Positions 12,260-24,071 of a DNA stretch of 35,126 nucleotides are shown piece by piece. Each line of letters opens with the position of its first letter. Positions within the stretch are counted from its first letter, which is position 1. The DNA is from Euprymna scolopes (Eukaryota > Mollusca > Cephalopoda > Sepiida > Sepiolidae): NCBI GenBank assembly GCA_024364805.1, contig CM044500.1, forward strand, positions 111,350,754-111,385,879. Direction: 5' to 3'. Under the pieces are notes generated by a model. The model searched no databases. It was given only the letters and a program-made list of their open reading frames with translations, and was not told the origin of the DNA. The position numbers were made by a program, and so were the translations under genes.

Positions 12260-12582
12260 TATAAAATGAATAAAAGTGCTATAAATAGCATTGATTATAA
12301 TAGATCATTAGTTAGAAAAACTTTTTCACCCAAAGAAAAAATATGGGAAGCAGTACAAAGAGAATGGAATAACATCTCCTCTTCACAGTGCTCCAAGTTG
12401 GTTGATCTTTTAAAAATTATTTTATTCCATTCCATACTAAGTTTTTATTAAAGTAAATATCTTGCTCTTGATATTTTTTACTCATTTTCGTGTATTATTT
12501 AATTGCATTTTGTGTAATGCAGCTTTTTGTGCAATAAATTGTAAATTTCTTTCCTGGCCCATATTTTTTTTGTTCATGAGTG
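12260..12582 (+). mobile_element. 3' remnant of a Tc1-like DNA transposon
   Basis: The open frame 12266-12451 contains, from about 12314 to 12406, RKTFSPKEKIWEAVQREWNN and ISSSQCSKLVD. This is the C-terminal signature of Tc1-like transposases (LWEAVQxEWxxI...C..LVDSMPRRC). After LVD the frame departs from the family (no SMPRRC). The right end, about 12569-12582, reads TTTTGTTCATGAGTG and is followed by TA (12583-12584), as expected for a Tc1 terminal repeat and TA target. The catalytic DDE core and the 5' terminal repeat are absent. The fragment starts at an (AAT)n array, so the rest was lost by deletion or microsatellite expansion. Dead. Confidence 0.75.
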
Positions 12583-12584
12583 TA

Positions 12585-12992
12585 TGCATGTATATGTGTA
12601 TATTTTACTATATCAGGTATTTACACAAATAATACAATACGTAATGCTGAGTGTGTACAATTTCAGTATTTACGTTAACATTGATCAATACATTATCTGG
12701 GCTTTTTGACTGAAGCAACGTATACCTACGGTAGGTGAGTAAAACAAGTGCTTCTACAGTTTTTAGGTGGGAATTACTCACGTTTAAATTGTAATGAATC
12801 TGATGATTTCCCCTGGGAATAATATATTGGCGTTTTTGCGGAGCTCACTTGCCATAGATATTTTCCTATTTTGTATGAACATATACACATATATATGTGT
12901 CCGTACACCATATATCTATGAATGTATACTAATATATGTATATACACATATATGTGAAAATATAACATATTGCTATATATTCAATTTTCATA

Positions 12993-13023
<31 letters not shown>

Positions 13024-13229
13024 GTATATATATATATATGTATATATGTATATATATATATATAAGTAGATAATCAAAATTATGAATAGAAAATTGTGAA
13101 TAAATATATTTATAATTAGCGACAAAACTGATTCATGCTTTGCGTATATGAAGTGACGGTTGGTGTTAGCGACGAATTCGGACTTTGCCATGAAGCCAGC
13201 TTTGAATTTATTAGCAAGGAATGTTATAG

Positions 13230-13230
<1 letters not shown>
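12585..13230. other. No gene; TATA-rich simple DNA
   Basis: 12880-12960 and 12990-13065 are TATA/CATATA microsatellites. The rest is unassigned. Open frames here are of the IYIYI type. Confidence 0.6.

Positions 13231-13302
<72 letters not shown>
13231..13302. repeat. (TA)n microsatellite at a SINE tail
   Basis: 36 uninterrupted TA units. It lies at the 3' end (minus sense) of the tRNA-derived SINE and probably expanded from its tail. Confidence 0.95.
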
Positions 13303-13303
<1 letters not shown>

Positions 13304-13498
13304 TAGACGATTTACCAGTCGTTGCCGGTATTATACTTCACATTACATTTTTAAAAAATAAAGTAAAAAAAGATATGTGCATGCGAGTATTTTTTTCTAA
13401 ACGGTTTACTTCTCGTAATTAATGAACATTCTCGAGTGAATCGAATCTCAAACTTAAAGAGAATAATATAAGTACTGTACCCATTAGACTAGCTCTCC
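13303..13498 (-). mobile_element. tRNA-derived SINE, degraded
   Basis: On the minus strand 13498-13431 reads GGAGAGCTAGTCTAATGGGT, then a B-box-like GAGATTCGATTC (13449-13437). The spacing and the TAGTCTAATGGGTACAGTAC A-box region resemble a tRNA gene (TGGCCTAATGGNTAAGGC). The 3' acceptor half does not pair with GGAGAGC, so this is not a functional tRNA. A body of about 125 bp, containing ACCGGCAACGACTGGTAAAT, leads into the TA tail. This is the order of a SINE: polymerase III head, body, simple tail. Confidence 0.55.
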
Positions 13499-14996
13499 AA
13501 GATCTTTCAAAAGTGTTTTCACACCTTGTGAAACACTTTACAAGCAGAAAAACATGCGATGACCCTCAAGTATAATTTTTTCAAGTTTGATCTTTTTACA
13601 CCCCTTTCGCTAGGAATAAAACGATAAAAAAGTGCGCATATGTCTGAATACCCTATATACTAAATTTATATCCATAGGTCAAATATTCCTTGAGTAGATA
13701 GGTTTAGAATGGTCCTCACACACATTCCCACTTTTATAGATACATGGATAAATATATTCCGCTCTTGACGTGGTTTGATGATACATCATTCACGTATATT
13801 TTCGTGTTCTATTATTCATTTATCGTAAAGTTTTGGTCGGTTATTTTATGCATGAATACATTAAAGGTCATGATGTATCTGAATCTTTGGTGGTCATTCT
13901 TTGCCCTTTTGCTTACATGCTAAATGTCCATATGACATGCAGTCCATGAGAACCTCGGTATACGAGTTTTGATATGTAAAATATATATAAAATAAAATAT
14001 CGTCAAGACTGCGTAGTTGTGGACATCTATTAGCGAAAAGACTAATATATACAGCATATGTGGAAAAATACGATACTTTTTACATAATTAACATTTGTGT
14101 AACAGTATGTTTTCTTCCGGATTGTCGAAGTAACATTCACAAGCTTATCTCACTAACAATGAATTTGCAGTTTGATTCCTATTACGTTTTTAGAATAAAT
14201 TAAATGAAATTCGTCGACAATGTAAAAATTACACAGCTATTTTCATTTGTACCTTCAACTCTTTCTTTAATGCACATGAACTGATGATCGCTACTAACGA
14301 AACTTTAATCTTTTCGAGCATTAAATAAAATAAAATAAGTACCAGTTATTATACGAAGCAAGAACTGTCCACAATCAGGGATTAAAATCGAATGCTAATT
14401 GCTAAATTATATCAAGTTTTTGATAAAAGCAAGAACAGCTACCTACTATACTTATCAACTTATGATTTTTTTTTATTTTCAAGCCTTATCATTTTCATAT
14501 CTTGATGAGTCTGGACACACGCAGGTTAAATTTTATTATATAAAAGTACAGAGCGAATAATGGTCCCTTTTCTTTAATAGCTTATGGGTGCTAGGCAATT
14601 TAGATCTAATTTTTTTTAATTTATTCTTAAATACATTTCTGATCTCTAATTGTCTGAGCCTTTATCATCATATATACACTAATCCAGTTTAAACAAGGAA
14701 TCATACCAAATGCTAGAAAAACAAGGAAAACCTAACCTTTTTAATGGTAATGTCTGTGCATAAAATTATGACGGATAAGATACTGCTAAACAGACTCAAC
14801 TAATATATTCACTTTAACATTGCATTAAGTTGTCTATTACTCCTCTCTCTGAGTAACTAAATGATGTAATAGATATGACTATAGCTGGTTTCTTTTTCAC
14901 ATGCCTAAGGGCAATGATATTAGTGTGTCAAATACCACCACTGATAGAAAGATTTGGTTTGTTTCTTTTGTTTTACTGCATATCAACCATTTTCAG
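13499..14996. other. No gene recognised
   Basis: 1.5 kb of AT-rich, apparently unique DNA without long frames. It may be intronic or intergenic. Confidence 0.5.
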
Positions 14997-15089
14997 GTTA
15001 TTTATGCCGAATCCAAAAATATTGAAGAATCCATAGTTGAGACCCTAACAGGTGCTACCACTCACGAACCTGGGAGCAATGGCAATTAA
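14997..15089 (+). CDS. Weak candidate terminal exon, unknown product
   Basis: A pyrimidine-rich tract and CCATTTTCAG (AG at 14995-14996) precede an open stretch beginning VIYAESKNIEESIVETL and ending at TAA 15087-15089 (30 codons). The acid-rich residues are not a product of local base bias. There is no poly(A) signal close by, no recognised family, and the same frame is open upstream of the AG by chance. Treat as a possibility only. Confidence 0.18.
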   Translation, partial: VIYAESKNIEESIVETLTGATTHEPGSNGN

Positions 15090-15758
15090 CGAGTGACTCA
15101 ACACTCCACAAATCCCGCGGGCTTGGGTCCCACCACAGGATATAGTTTAAGATCATATCCAAGGCGTCTGAAAGAAGGATTAAGCAAATACATTTTTTTT
15201 TAAATTTAAACGATTATTTTATGTTTATCAACAGAAAATATTGAAACTAATATAACTGAAAAGGATGCTTAGAACAGGGCGATGTAATCAATATAAGGTC
15301 ATATGTTCGGCTGATTATGCCATGAAAAAGGTGGGTTCTGTGATTCGCGGACGACGGGGAAATATACCTCGATAACCTCGCGCTAAGTACATACCAGTTA
15401 CAACCATGAGTGTTCGTTCAAAATGGTGACTTACTAAATTATTAGTCGAATACAATAGGCAAGACAACTAAGATGCTTCAAACTTGCATATGCATTCATC
15501 AAAACATGCCAGTCAAATATTATGTTGTTATGTCATTTTTATTAAATTAATGTAGATGTTTTATATTATATCTCATAAATGTTTAACTACGTGTGTCATC
15601 GTTTTAATTGCCTTGCACTTTAAAATTTTTAAATTAACCATGAAAACAGAAATGACGCAGTAAATTAAAGGTGATTATAAGTTTATGTTTGTCACGATCA
15701 AATAGAATACAGTAATTGAATGCAAATACGACAAATATTAATAGCAGAATTATAACAC
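15090..15758. other. No gene seen
   Basis: 15105-15150 is a GC-richer patch (CCCGCGGGCTTGGGTCCC). The rest is AT-rich and featureless. Confidence 0.45.
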
Positions 15759-16627
15759 ACTAGCAGTTCAGCCCAGCTTTGCTCGGGTCCTCTTCATAAC
15801 TTGCCCTACGTGTGAATACACTTCATGTAAGATTTCAGATGTTGACCCAAATTTGTCTGAATAATTTCGTAGAGACCGCAGAGGTCAATTTTTTTAAATT
15901 TGACCAAAATTTTAACCCCTTAACATTTCTTATTTTGGTCGCAAATCACAATACACAGTTTTACCCATGTCCAAGTTACCCACACATAGAATCTCAAGTA
16001 CTTACTCAAAATTGAGGGAGGAATTTGGTAGATTCTGCAAAGGTAAACTCTTTCGACTTAAACCTTTTTGTGCAGCCAAATTTTCGTCCCCAAACCGATT
16101 ATAATAATACTCGTTTTGTATAAATTTCAAACGTTTAGACCTAAACTTGGCGGAGTATTTTACTAGACACCGTAAAGGTCTAATCTTTATGACCTCTTTG
16201 CAGTTCTAATTTTCAACCCAAACCTATTAAAAAGTTTGCCCTATCTCTGAATACCATTTATGTAAAATTTTAAACGTTTGGACCAGACAAATTTTCTTTA
16301 AATTTGACCCCTATTTTCACCCGTTCACATTTGTTTTTTGGGGGCTCACATCGCATAAAAAGTTTTATCCATTTCTAAGTAACCTACATTTAAAATTTTA
16401 AGTGTTTAGGCCCAAAAATAACGGAGGAGTTTCACAGAGTTTTAAAAGGACAAATCGTCGAACTTTGACACCTTGACAGCCAAAGTTATTGCCGAAAACT
16501 GATTCAAAAGATATTTCCAAATCTCAATACTCCTTATGTCAAATTTCGAGTCTCTAGACAAAAAATAGACACAGTTATTTGTTAGGGAAACATAGAGAGA
16601 AATGTTAACATTTATAGATATATAGAT
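15759..16627 (+). repeat. Dispersed repeat with internal ~140-bp units
   Basis: It begins ACTAGCAGTTCAGCCCAGCT then TTGCTCGGGTC, the same style of start as the repeat at 1037-2577, and ends near AACATTTATAGATATATAGA. Between these, a block of the form TTTCAAACGTTTAGACC..., GGAGTATTT...AGAC, and AAAGGTCWAAT recurs at about 15830, 15985, 16123, 16266, 16400 and 16538, a period close to 140 bp. The units are strongly diverged from each other. There is no coding capacity beyond short frames. Confidence 0.6.
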
Positions 16628-17699
16628 GATATGTGAAGTTCCTACTGTTACGGAAGAACATAAATTAAACTATCACAGTAAACAAAAATATGTCTCACTC
16701 GAATATATTTGGAAGGGTCATTTATTAAGCTCTTAATATCTCGTGTTTTTCTGCTCTCGACAAGGGAGGAAGTCATTCCGCTGCTAATTACTTCCGAAGT
16801 CTCACTTATATTATTCATATTCAATTCCTAAAATATTAATTACAAGATCTCAATGACGCACACATACATCTCACTTTCTCTTTCTTTTCTGACACTATGT
16901 CCGTTTATGGACAAAAGCTGACCAACGTCAAATCGAAATACTTATTATGAATGTCTGAAATCGATTTCCTGTGTGCGTCTGTATTTTGAACCAAAGATAT
17001 TAAATACAAGCTATATACTAGCAAATCTATAACTCACTATGAAACATTACAACAGTGAAAAATATTTCCCGGCCTGCAAGGACCTCGATATTTAGGTAGA
17101 AGCATGGTGATTTCTGAAAACAACTGCTTGTATAGAATTTGCATGCATAAAACTTTCGGCTTTTTATTCAAACATTCATGAATAACTGGCATCAATAAAA
17201 CACCAGTAAATTACTAATATACACGAAAATTGTTTTTGCTTCATGAATCCTCTCCTATGGTGATTCACCTAAAGAGGTTTATAGATTTTATTAGATTTCT
17301 ATAATGATTTACCGTTAGCCGTTTACTAAGTATATTTTAACAGACCTTGACTATGGGTAAGATTAGTTGTGATATGGATCTCCTTGCAAACTACGTTTTA
17401 TATTTTATCTCATATATGCATTGTATTTCATCTGTCAATAAAAATCGCAATGTTTTTTTTTTTTGCAAATCAGAGTGATAATCTTATCTGCTAATTTGTA
17501 CATTGTCAAGCATAATATTATCTATGTTTGGATAATTTTTCCCTCTCCAGGATCCTTTTTTCTGTGTAAATCAGCTACTTCCCCTTTCTGCCATATTTAA
17601 GATCCACGGCGAATTAGTCAACAAGTAAAAGGAAGAGGTTAATTAGTTGTCTCAGTTTTAGTGTAAAGATTTTCCAGGCGGTTCGTAAGCAGGTAGTTG
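16628..17699. other. No gene seen
   Basis: AT-rich DNA with a T run at 17452-17464 and no open frame of note. Confidence 0.5.
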
Positions 17700-18630
17700 C
17701 TAAGTAGCATGGATTTGATAGTTAAGTATGGCTTGTAGTTGCTGATATCGATACACTCTTATGAGTCTTTTTGTATGAATTTTCTTCTGCCTCAGGTCTT
17801 CCATCCTGTCATGCCTACATTGTAGATAAATATTTGCCAGTTGAAATTAGGTAATTAAGTTGTTTTGTTAATTTTTTTTAATAAGTATTCGTATATGTTT
17901 CTTTCCAGTTTCTTTTTTCATGTTTCTTAGACTTGCTATGACTGTTTCTTCGCTAGTTTCGTTTTCTGCCTTTCCACCAATTTGTTTTAATCTTTTCTTC
18001 ATGTGTTTCAGCCATCCGGCATTACTTTTTGGACTGTTCGTATTTCCAATGACTTTCACTACTAAAGTTTTTTTTCGAGTCCGGTTGTTCTGTTTTCGTT
18101 TTTCCTCCTATTCGCATTACTATTAAATTGGCATTGTTTTCAAAGGTCCTGTGTTGCTTGTTCTCTTTCGATTTGTATTCGTACCATTATCGTCATATTC
18201 CGCCGTCTTTTTGCTATCGTTTGCTTTAGTTCTCCATGTTTCTTGTTAAGTCTTATCCGATTAGATTTTTCAGTCTTTTCGTTGTCTCTTTTATCTTGTA
18301 TATCACCGATATTATTGTTGATCTGATTTTCCAACCAACGTTTCCATCCAGGTTTTCTTTCTCTGGCGTCTTTTCTTCTTTAGGATAATTACTTCCCGTC
18401 TTTGAAACTGCAAATATTTTATTGTTAAAATATGTAATCGTCTTTGTTGCAATGTATGAGAAGAGTTTTGAGTTTAGTTTTATCATTATTATAATTCTTT
18501 TGTTATTGTTTTTGTTGTTGCTGTTGTTGTTGTTGTTGTTATAGTAGTCCCAACTGTTGTTTAACATTAGGTTCATTCCTACGATTTTCGACACTTTCAC
18601 TACCACTTTCACCGTTCCTTCAGTTATTTG
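17700..18630 (-). mobile_element. R4/Dong-like LINE fragment (5' ORF part)
   Basis: Minus-strand frames give, in order, PKEEKTPEKENLDG and GWKIRSTIISVIYKI (about 18390-18270). They continue with a charged KKHGELKQTIAKRRRN helix (about 18250-18190) and then SLRNMKK. Nearer the low end is RMEDLRQKKIHTKRL (about 17810-17770). The PxWKxRLxxxI...LEELKQRI-like helix region is typical of the N-terminal half of R4/Dong LINE proteins. Stops and frame changes are frequent. A (GTT)n tract at 18499-18543 (AAC on the minus strand) lies within it. It lacks the RT domain, so it is a separate, 3'-truncated or rearranged copy from the one at 19400-24060. Confidence 0.45.
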
Positions 18631-19399
18631 AAAATTAGAAAATAAATTATCTCGTCAATCTGAGCAAGGTATTTTTTACAAAGCGGGTAATCATTTACAA
18701 ATGCCGTGACGCCACTGGAAATCAAAGGTTAACGAGTGAACGGTAGTCATTAGGAAAATAGAGTATTCATTGTTATTTGCGGAAATTTAGTATAATAAGA
18801 TTTTATAAGAGTACTATTAAGAAGAGTATGTTTACGTTGGATAATATTGCAGTCAGCTTGACAGCAGACCAGACGAGCCATTCATGGAAAGAAGCTTTTT
18901 TCATGGAATAACCGTTTAGGTTGAGGCATCAATAGAGAGAGCGGGAAATTATTATTAGTGGTTTTGGCTGAACAGTGTTTTTTTGTGAAAGATTGGCAAG
19001 GAGAACGGTAGGTTGGAACGATATTTCAAAAATAACGACAGAGGCAAGACAAGCTTGTAATGTCTTTTTCGTAAGAAAGGGGTTGAGGAGAAGAAAAAGG
19101 GAATCACCTAATAAATTACAAAGAAGGTTTAAAATTATGTCATGGTAGGATAGTTTGCTCCGCGAAGCTCCTGCACAGATTTGGCATTCATATTGGTTTT
19201 CCTTATGGTATCAAGCGTTCTAATTTGAATTAGAATCACCTTAACGTCTTTACATTTAAATATGTTAATTAATTCCTATTTCAGATCTGGATGTTTATTT
19301 TTTTTTCATGTAATTTCTTCTGCGCCATAGTATCGAGAAAGCCGGCAGTGTCAACGATGAGAAGGTTCTCTTGTTTTTGTTTGTAAATATTATGTCAGA
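18631..19399. other. No gene seen
   Basis: Unassigned DNA between two minus-strand LINE fragments. Purine-rich tracts lie near 18930-19110 and there are no supported frames. Confidence 0.4.
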
Positions 19400-19656
19400 T
19401 TTATAATGTTAAAAACATCATTTGTATGCGCATGCCTTAAAGAACTTTGACATTGCTTTCATTCTTGTATCATTTCTAGTTACTCGTTGTAGTCTAATTG
19501 ATAGACTTTTCATATATTCTAGTAGAGGACCTGTGCGACTTTGTAGTGTCTCCATTGGTTATATTTTTAGGGGGGGGAACTGTGATGTGGCAATGGGAGG
19601 GTAGGGGTTAAGGTTTGAGAACTTATATATATGCGGCTTCAATGTTCTTGGATCTA

Positions 19657-20941
19657 CGAGGGCAGTGCAATAAGTAATGATCCTTACCCACTTCCAGTTG
19701 TCTGATATGACTGAAATTTTGCATGTGCAATGATTTATATCTCTAAGGGTAGTATGGCACATTACAGCTCTAAACTAATAGGTTTACTGTTTTACAGATG
19801 TTTGAACTGAGTCAGGTGTGAAATGGAGCCTGTTGAATGTCAAGCAGTGATCCGGTTTTTGTATTTGAAAGAACGCACATCACAGGAGACTCTGATGAAA
19901 TGAAAGAAACTTATGGTGATAATGCCCCATCACATGACCTTGAAAACGCTGGCATCGTGAATTCAAACATGGTCGAAAGTCTGTGGAAACTTCTCCCATG
20001 CCTGGTCGCCCCCTTTCTGCTATTGATGAGGCATCTGCCCGTCAAGTTGAGGCTGCCATCTTTGAAGATCGGCGCATTACTATTCGTCAAATAGCCCAAG
20101 ATATAACGATTAGTACAGGGTCTGTGGAAACTATCATTCATGACCATTAGAATATGCATAAGGTATCTGTCAGATAGATTCCCAGGTTGCTCACACCATT
20201 CCACAAGCGAGAACGTATCGAGTGCTCAAGGATGAATTTGGAGATGTGCCAAGATGATTGAAGATTTTTCAAAAGACTGATTACATAGGGTGAAACCTGG
20301 GTCCATCACTATGATCCAGAGACCAAAACCTAGTCAATGCAGTGGAAGCACTCTGACTCACCACCTTCAAAAAGGCAAGGGTTCAGCCCTCTGCTGGCAA
20401 GGTCATGCTCACAGTCATCTGGGACTTGGACGGAGTAGTGATGATAGATTTCCTGGCAAAGGGTACCACAATTACAGGAGCCTATTATGCTTCACTTTTA
20501 AGGAAATTAAGGGAAGCTATCAAAATCAGGAGGTGGGGCAAGATCAGCAAAGGTACCCTCCTCCTGAAGGACAACGCTCCGGTTCACAACTCGCATGTCG
20601 CCATATCAGAAGCACGGGCGTGTGGTTATGAAATCCACCGCCACCCCCTTACTCTTCTGATCTTGCACCCTCGGACTTTCACCTCTTCCAAGCCATGAAG
20701 TTGTTTTTGAAAGGAAAGCGTTTCCCAGATGATGCAGCCTTGATTTCTGAAGTCACGTCGTGGTTGGAGGATTAACCTGGGGTGGTCTACAAAAACGGTC
20801 TCCAGAGCTGCATCAAACGATGGGAGAAAAGCAAGACTCAAGGTGGTTCCTACGTAGAGAAAGAATAATAACTGTGCTTAATTTCGTTGCTGTACTGCTA
20901 TGGGAAATAGGTATGGGGCATTACTTATTGCACACCCCTCG
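19657..20941 (+). mobile_element. mariner (DD34D) transposon, full length, inactive
   Basis: The 1285-bp element has terminal inverted repeats: left CGAGGGCAGTGCAATAAGTA (from 19657), right as its near complement ending at 20941, flanked by TA at 19655-19656 and 20942-20943. The transposase remnant spans 19823 (MEPVECQAVIRFLYLKE) to the TAA at 20866-20868. Other recognisable parts are DEMKETYGDNAPSHDLEN, EDRRITIRQIAQDI, TWVHHYDPET, VIWDLDGVVMIDFLAKGTT, DNAPVH (second catalytic Asp, 20570) and SDFHLF (third, near 20674). The first catalytic Asp, in TGDETW, is lost: the codons read T-stop-G-E-T at 20283-20294. At least four further frame changes or stops break it. The remnant is 1046 bases, about 348 codons, the usual family size. 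It is inserted in the LINE. Confidence 0.93.
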
Positions 20942-22920
20942 TATGTAGTTTTTCATGCTTTGCCTTTGTCGCAGTTTGTATGGGTTTGGCTTTTTGCTCC
21001 TGTGTCTTAGGTTCCACATTCAGGTTTTCTTAATATTTCAGTTGTTTTCATTATTGTTGTCTTTTTCAAATCTTGCCTTTCATTCGAATTTCCCCTTTTA
21101 TTTTTTCAAAGTTTTTCGGGATTTTTCCTAATGCTCCTGTTATTATAGATATTTTTTGGATTTTATTCATCTTCTATATCCCTTTCAACTCTCTGGCTAG
21201 CTCTGTGTATTTGCTCCGTTTTTCCTTTTCTTGGATATTCGCCCTGTTGTCAGTTGGAAAACCAAGTCTACGATTTAACAGGACTTTTTGATTTGTAAAT
21301 TATTACGACATACGGGATTCTTGCTTGGATGGGTTTATCAGTTTCTATATCCATGCCCAATAGGACTTTGTGATTTTCGTTTTCAAGTACTATTGCCGGC
21401 TTATGTTTGTACCACTTGTCTATGCGTTCGAGATGCAGTTGGTTGCATAATTTCCAGTGTACTTACCTTCGCACTTGGTAGTGTCTGTTCTTGTATTTCT
21501 TTTGGGCCAGTTTGCTTCGTTCAGTTATTATATGGTTTATCGCCTCGTCTCTTTGTTTACAGAGTCTGCATTTTATGTTATTTTTATGTTTTGTCGATCT
21601 TTGCTTTGATGTTATTTTTTTGTCGAGGTGTCTTGTGTTCCAGTTATAAGGGATACAGTTTTCCGTCTTATGTGTCCTTTTCGCGTTCAAGTGTATTCGT
21701 TATTTTCACTTTTGTCGTCCTCATAAATCTACCGTGTAGTTGTTTCTCTTCCAACTTTCCTTTTCTTGTCTTATCCTTTGTCTCTCTGTTTTCTTTTATT
21801 GATTTTTTTAGTGTATCTGGCTGAATATGATTATTCTTTCAGTGTTTTTCATTATGTATTTTTCTAGTTCATTTTCGGTGTCATTCACACAGTCTTTTAT
21901 ACAAACCAGCCTCCTCACGCCGTCTGTTCTTTTTACGTTGAGTCACTGAACATCGTCCTTAGGGTATAGTGTCTTGTGCATTGTCATGAGTTTCCTAGTC
22001 TTTCAACGGAGCTGCCTCAGTTCTTCTTTAGTCCACACTATGAGCGGTCTAAAGTATCTTACTATCTTGCCCATGTATTTATGCCTTTTATTAAGTTTTT
22101 CCTATATAATTTGGTTTCGAGAAGTTTTACTTGTTCTCTTGGCGTATCTCTTTCCAATTGTCTCTTTCATTTCTGTTGCTTTGATGGTGCCTGTTTCCAA
22201 TGTCTTTAGGTATTTATAGGCGTCTTGTTCCCTTAGTGTCCTCATCTTCGTTTAGCTGAGTAATTCCCTGTCTTCAGTCATGTCTAGTTTTTCCTTTCGT
22301 ATAACTAGTAGTGCGCACTTTTCCATACCAAACTCCATTTGGATATCTTGGCTGAAGATCATGGTTGAATTTATTTATGGCTCTATGTGATTGTTGGCCC
22401 TTGCGAAAAGTTTCAGATCGTCCATGTACATCAGGTGGTTCATTTTTTTCTCCGTGTTAGAGAATTTTATCCGGCTTGGAACTTTCTCAGTATATTGTTC
22501 AATGGCATCTTAGCTATGATGAACAGTAATGGTGATAGTGAATCTCCTTGGAAGATGCCTCTTTTTATGCTAATTTCTATTTATGTTGTCCGTTAACTGT
22601 CAATTCAAGTCTCTATGTAATTGCATTTTGAATCACGTTGATGATCCTGGCTGGTATTTTATACATTTTTACCAATCACCAATTCATTCTTGAGGGATCC
22701 TGTAGTCGATCCATGCCATGGCTAAATTCTTCTTCTTATTGTTTACCTTCTGTAGGATCTTTTGGTCTATATATAAAAACCATGTGTTACACTTTTTTTC
22801 TTTTCTGGTATCCTTTCTCTTCATCGGGGAGAAGTCCACAATTATTCAATGATTGGTAGATTTGTTCCCTCAATTGTGGTTTCAATATTTTCCACATAGT
22901 GGGTAATCACGTGATAGACC

Positions 22921-23052
22921 CAACTACGTCGGCAGAAAGAAAGGACAAACATCGATAGAAAGGCAGAACTACGTTGATACAGAAGGACACAGAGAAAGGA
23001 ACCGCTCCCGATAACTATAGTTGCTGAGAGCGGGTGTTTTCTCTGTGTCCTT
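22921..23052. repeat. Head-to-head inverted LINE segment around a palindrome
   Basis: Plus-strand 22959-23018 encodes a typical R4 stretch (GRTTLIQKDTEKG...DNY). Minus-strand 23052-23017 encodes its diverged counterpart (KDTEKTPALSNY). They meet at the palindrome AACTATAGTT (23013-23022). The minus-strand copy then resumes, with S-I-T-stop-LPTMW, at 22917 and below. So about 100 bp of LINE has been inserted in inverted orientation inside the element. Confidence 0.7.
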
Positions 23053-24061
23053 TTCTCATCCAATCTGTTACGTTTGTTTCCTGTATACATCGTTTCATGT
23101 TTTGAGCTAGTCCTTTGTGTAGATTTGTAATTTTTTGCACCAGGATGCGTGTATCATGTAGTGTCCCGGTGCTTTCCAGTTTGCCATTTTTCGATGGAAT
23201 TCTTTATGATTTCCTTGCTGATTTAATTCACTGTTCCTTCTTTGGTTTGTTGTAATCTTTCATATCTTTCAGCAAATCGGCATTTCTCTTGTGGTCTTGT
23301 CGTTCTTCCCATACCTTACTCCAATAAAGTTTTGTTTCTGTTGTGTTTGGTCGTCCCGTATTGTTTATCCTCCGGTCAAATTTTGGTAGAATTGGCTTTC
23401 ATTGTTTCTAAATGCCCTGTTTTACTTGCACTTTTCAGATTTGTGCCTATATCGTCTTAATAGTCTTTCTTTTACTGCTATTTTTAGGTTCGGGTCTTCG
23501 TGTTTCCTGTGTAGCCTCTCTCTGCTAGTCACATTATCAATTTTCAATTTTCTCTACGTCGCTTTCTTTCTGTTTATCGTTTGGCTTCTATTTTATGTTT
23601 GTTTCCTTCGGTTTTTGTCGATGCATTTTCCCCGTCTGTTTCTCCTATTTGAACTTCATACTTACACACTTGGCTTCCGAATGAATTCAATTATTTAGGT
23701 CTGTGATTTTAACTGTTGTGATTTGTGGAAAGAGCTTGTTTATCTTCTCTATTTCTGTTTTTAATTCCTTCTGTTCTTGATTCCTTAGTGATGAAAGCAT
23801 TGTTTTTCCTCGTTCATGAACTGTACTATTTTTTCTATTTCATCTGCTTCTTCCTCAGTTACCTCTTTTTCATTGTTCTCGTTCTCCACGTTTGTAGGGT
23901 CCAGTCTTAGAAGGTTCTTCGTCTGTGGTGTTTCTACTTGTGCGGCTTCTACATGTGCGATTCCAGCGGGGGCTATTTCATGCTCAATATTCTAAATTTA
24001 CGTTTCGTTTTATTTCTGGTAGTTCGAGTATTGAAGGCAAGCCTTCCTTTAGTACCAGTTT

Positions 24062-24071
24062 TATTATTTTA

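Larger units (their letters stand above)
19400..24060 (-). mobile_element. R4/Dong-type LINE, dead, split by a mariner
   Basis: Minus-strand pieces follow the protein order of R4/Dong elements. QFYQNLTGG and WKAPG...IHASW (before 23100) come first, then TMWKIL (near 22890) and RGIFQGDSLSPLLF (about 22565-22524). The RT active site YMDDLKLFA (22428-22402) and MEFGMEKCALLVIRK follow. After these come TRKLMTMHKTLYPKDDV, a zinc-knuckle CRLC...NHI (near 21560) and the start of the nuclease-like C-end (IQARIPYV, near 21340). The last Cys of the knuckle is Arg. The RRPD nuclease motif reads RIPY, losing the acid. There are many stops and frameshifts. The tail NLNPYPPIATSQFPP lies at about 19620-19570, beyond the mariner. 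Removing the mariner leaves about 3.3 kb. Confidence 0.8.

Noticed and set aside
13431-13498. A functional tRNA gene
   Set aside because: A- and B-box-like sequences are present, but the acceptor stem does not pair and the anticodon arm is not formed. It is better read as a SINE head.
20290-20631. 113-residue plus-strand frame as a host gene
   Set aside because: An out-of-frame reading of the mariner transposase; the true transposase residues are in the neighbouring frames.
21288-21824. 178-residue plus-strand frame, hydrophobic, Cys- and Phe-rich, looking like a membrane protein
   Set aside because: It is the antisense of the R4/Dong LINE; purine-rich LINE codons read backwards give F, L, S, C and V. 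The minus strand carries the recognisable motifs.
22402-22428. YMDD motif as a sign of an LTR retrovirus-like element
   Set aside because: The flanking residues (DDLKLFA, EFGMEKCALLV, CRLC zinc knuckle after the RT) fit a non-LTR R4/Dong element. There are no long terminal repeats, gag-like or protease-like parts nearby.
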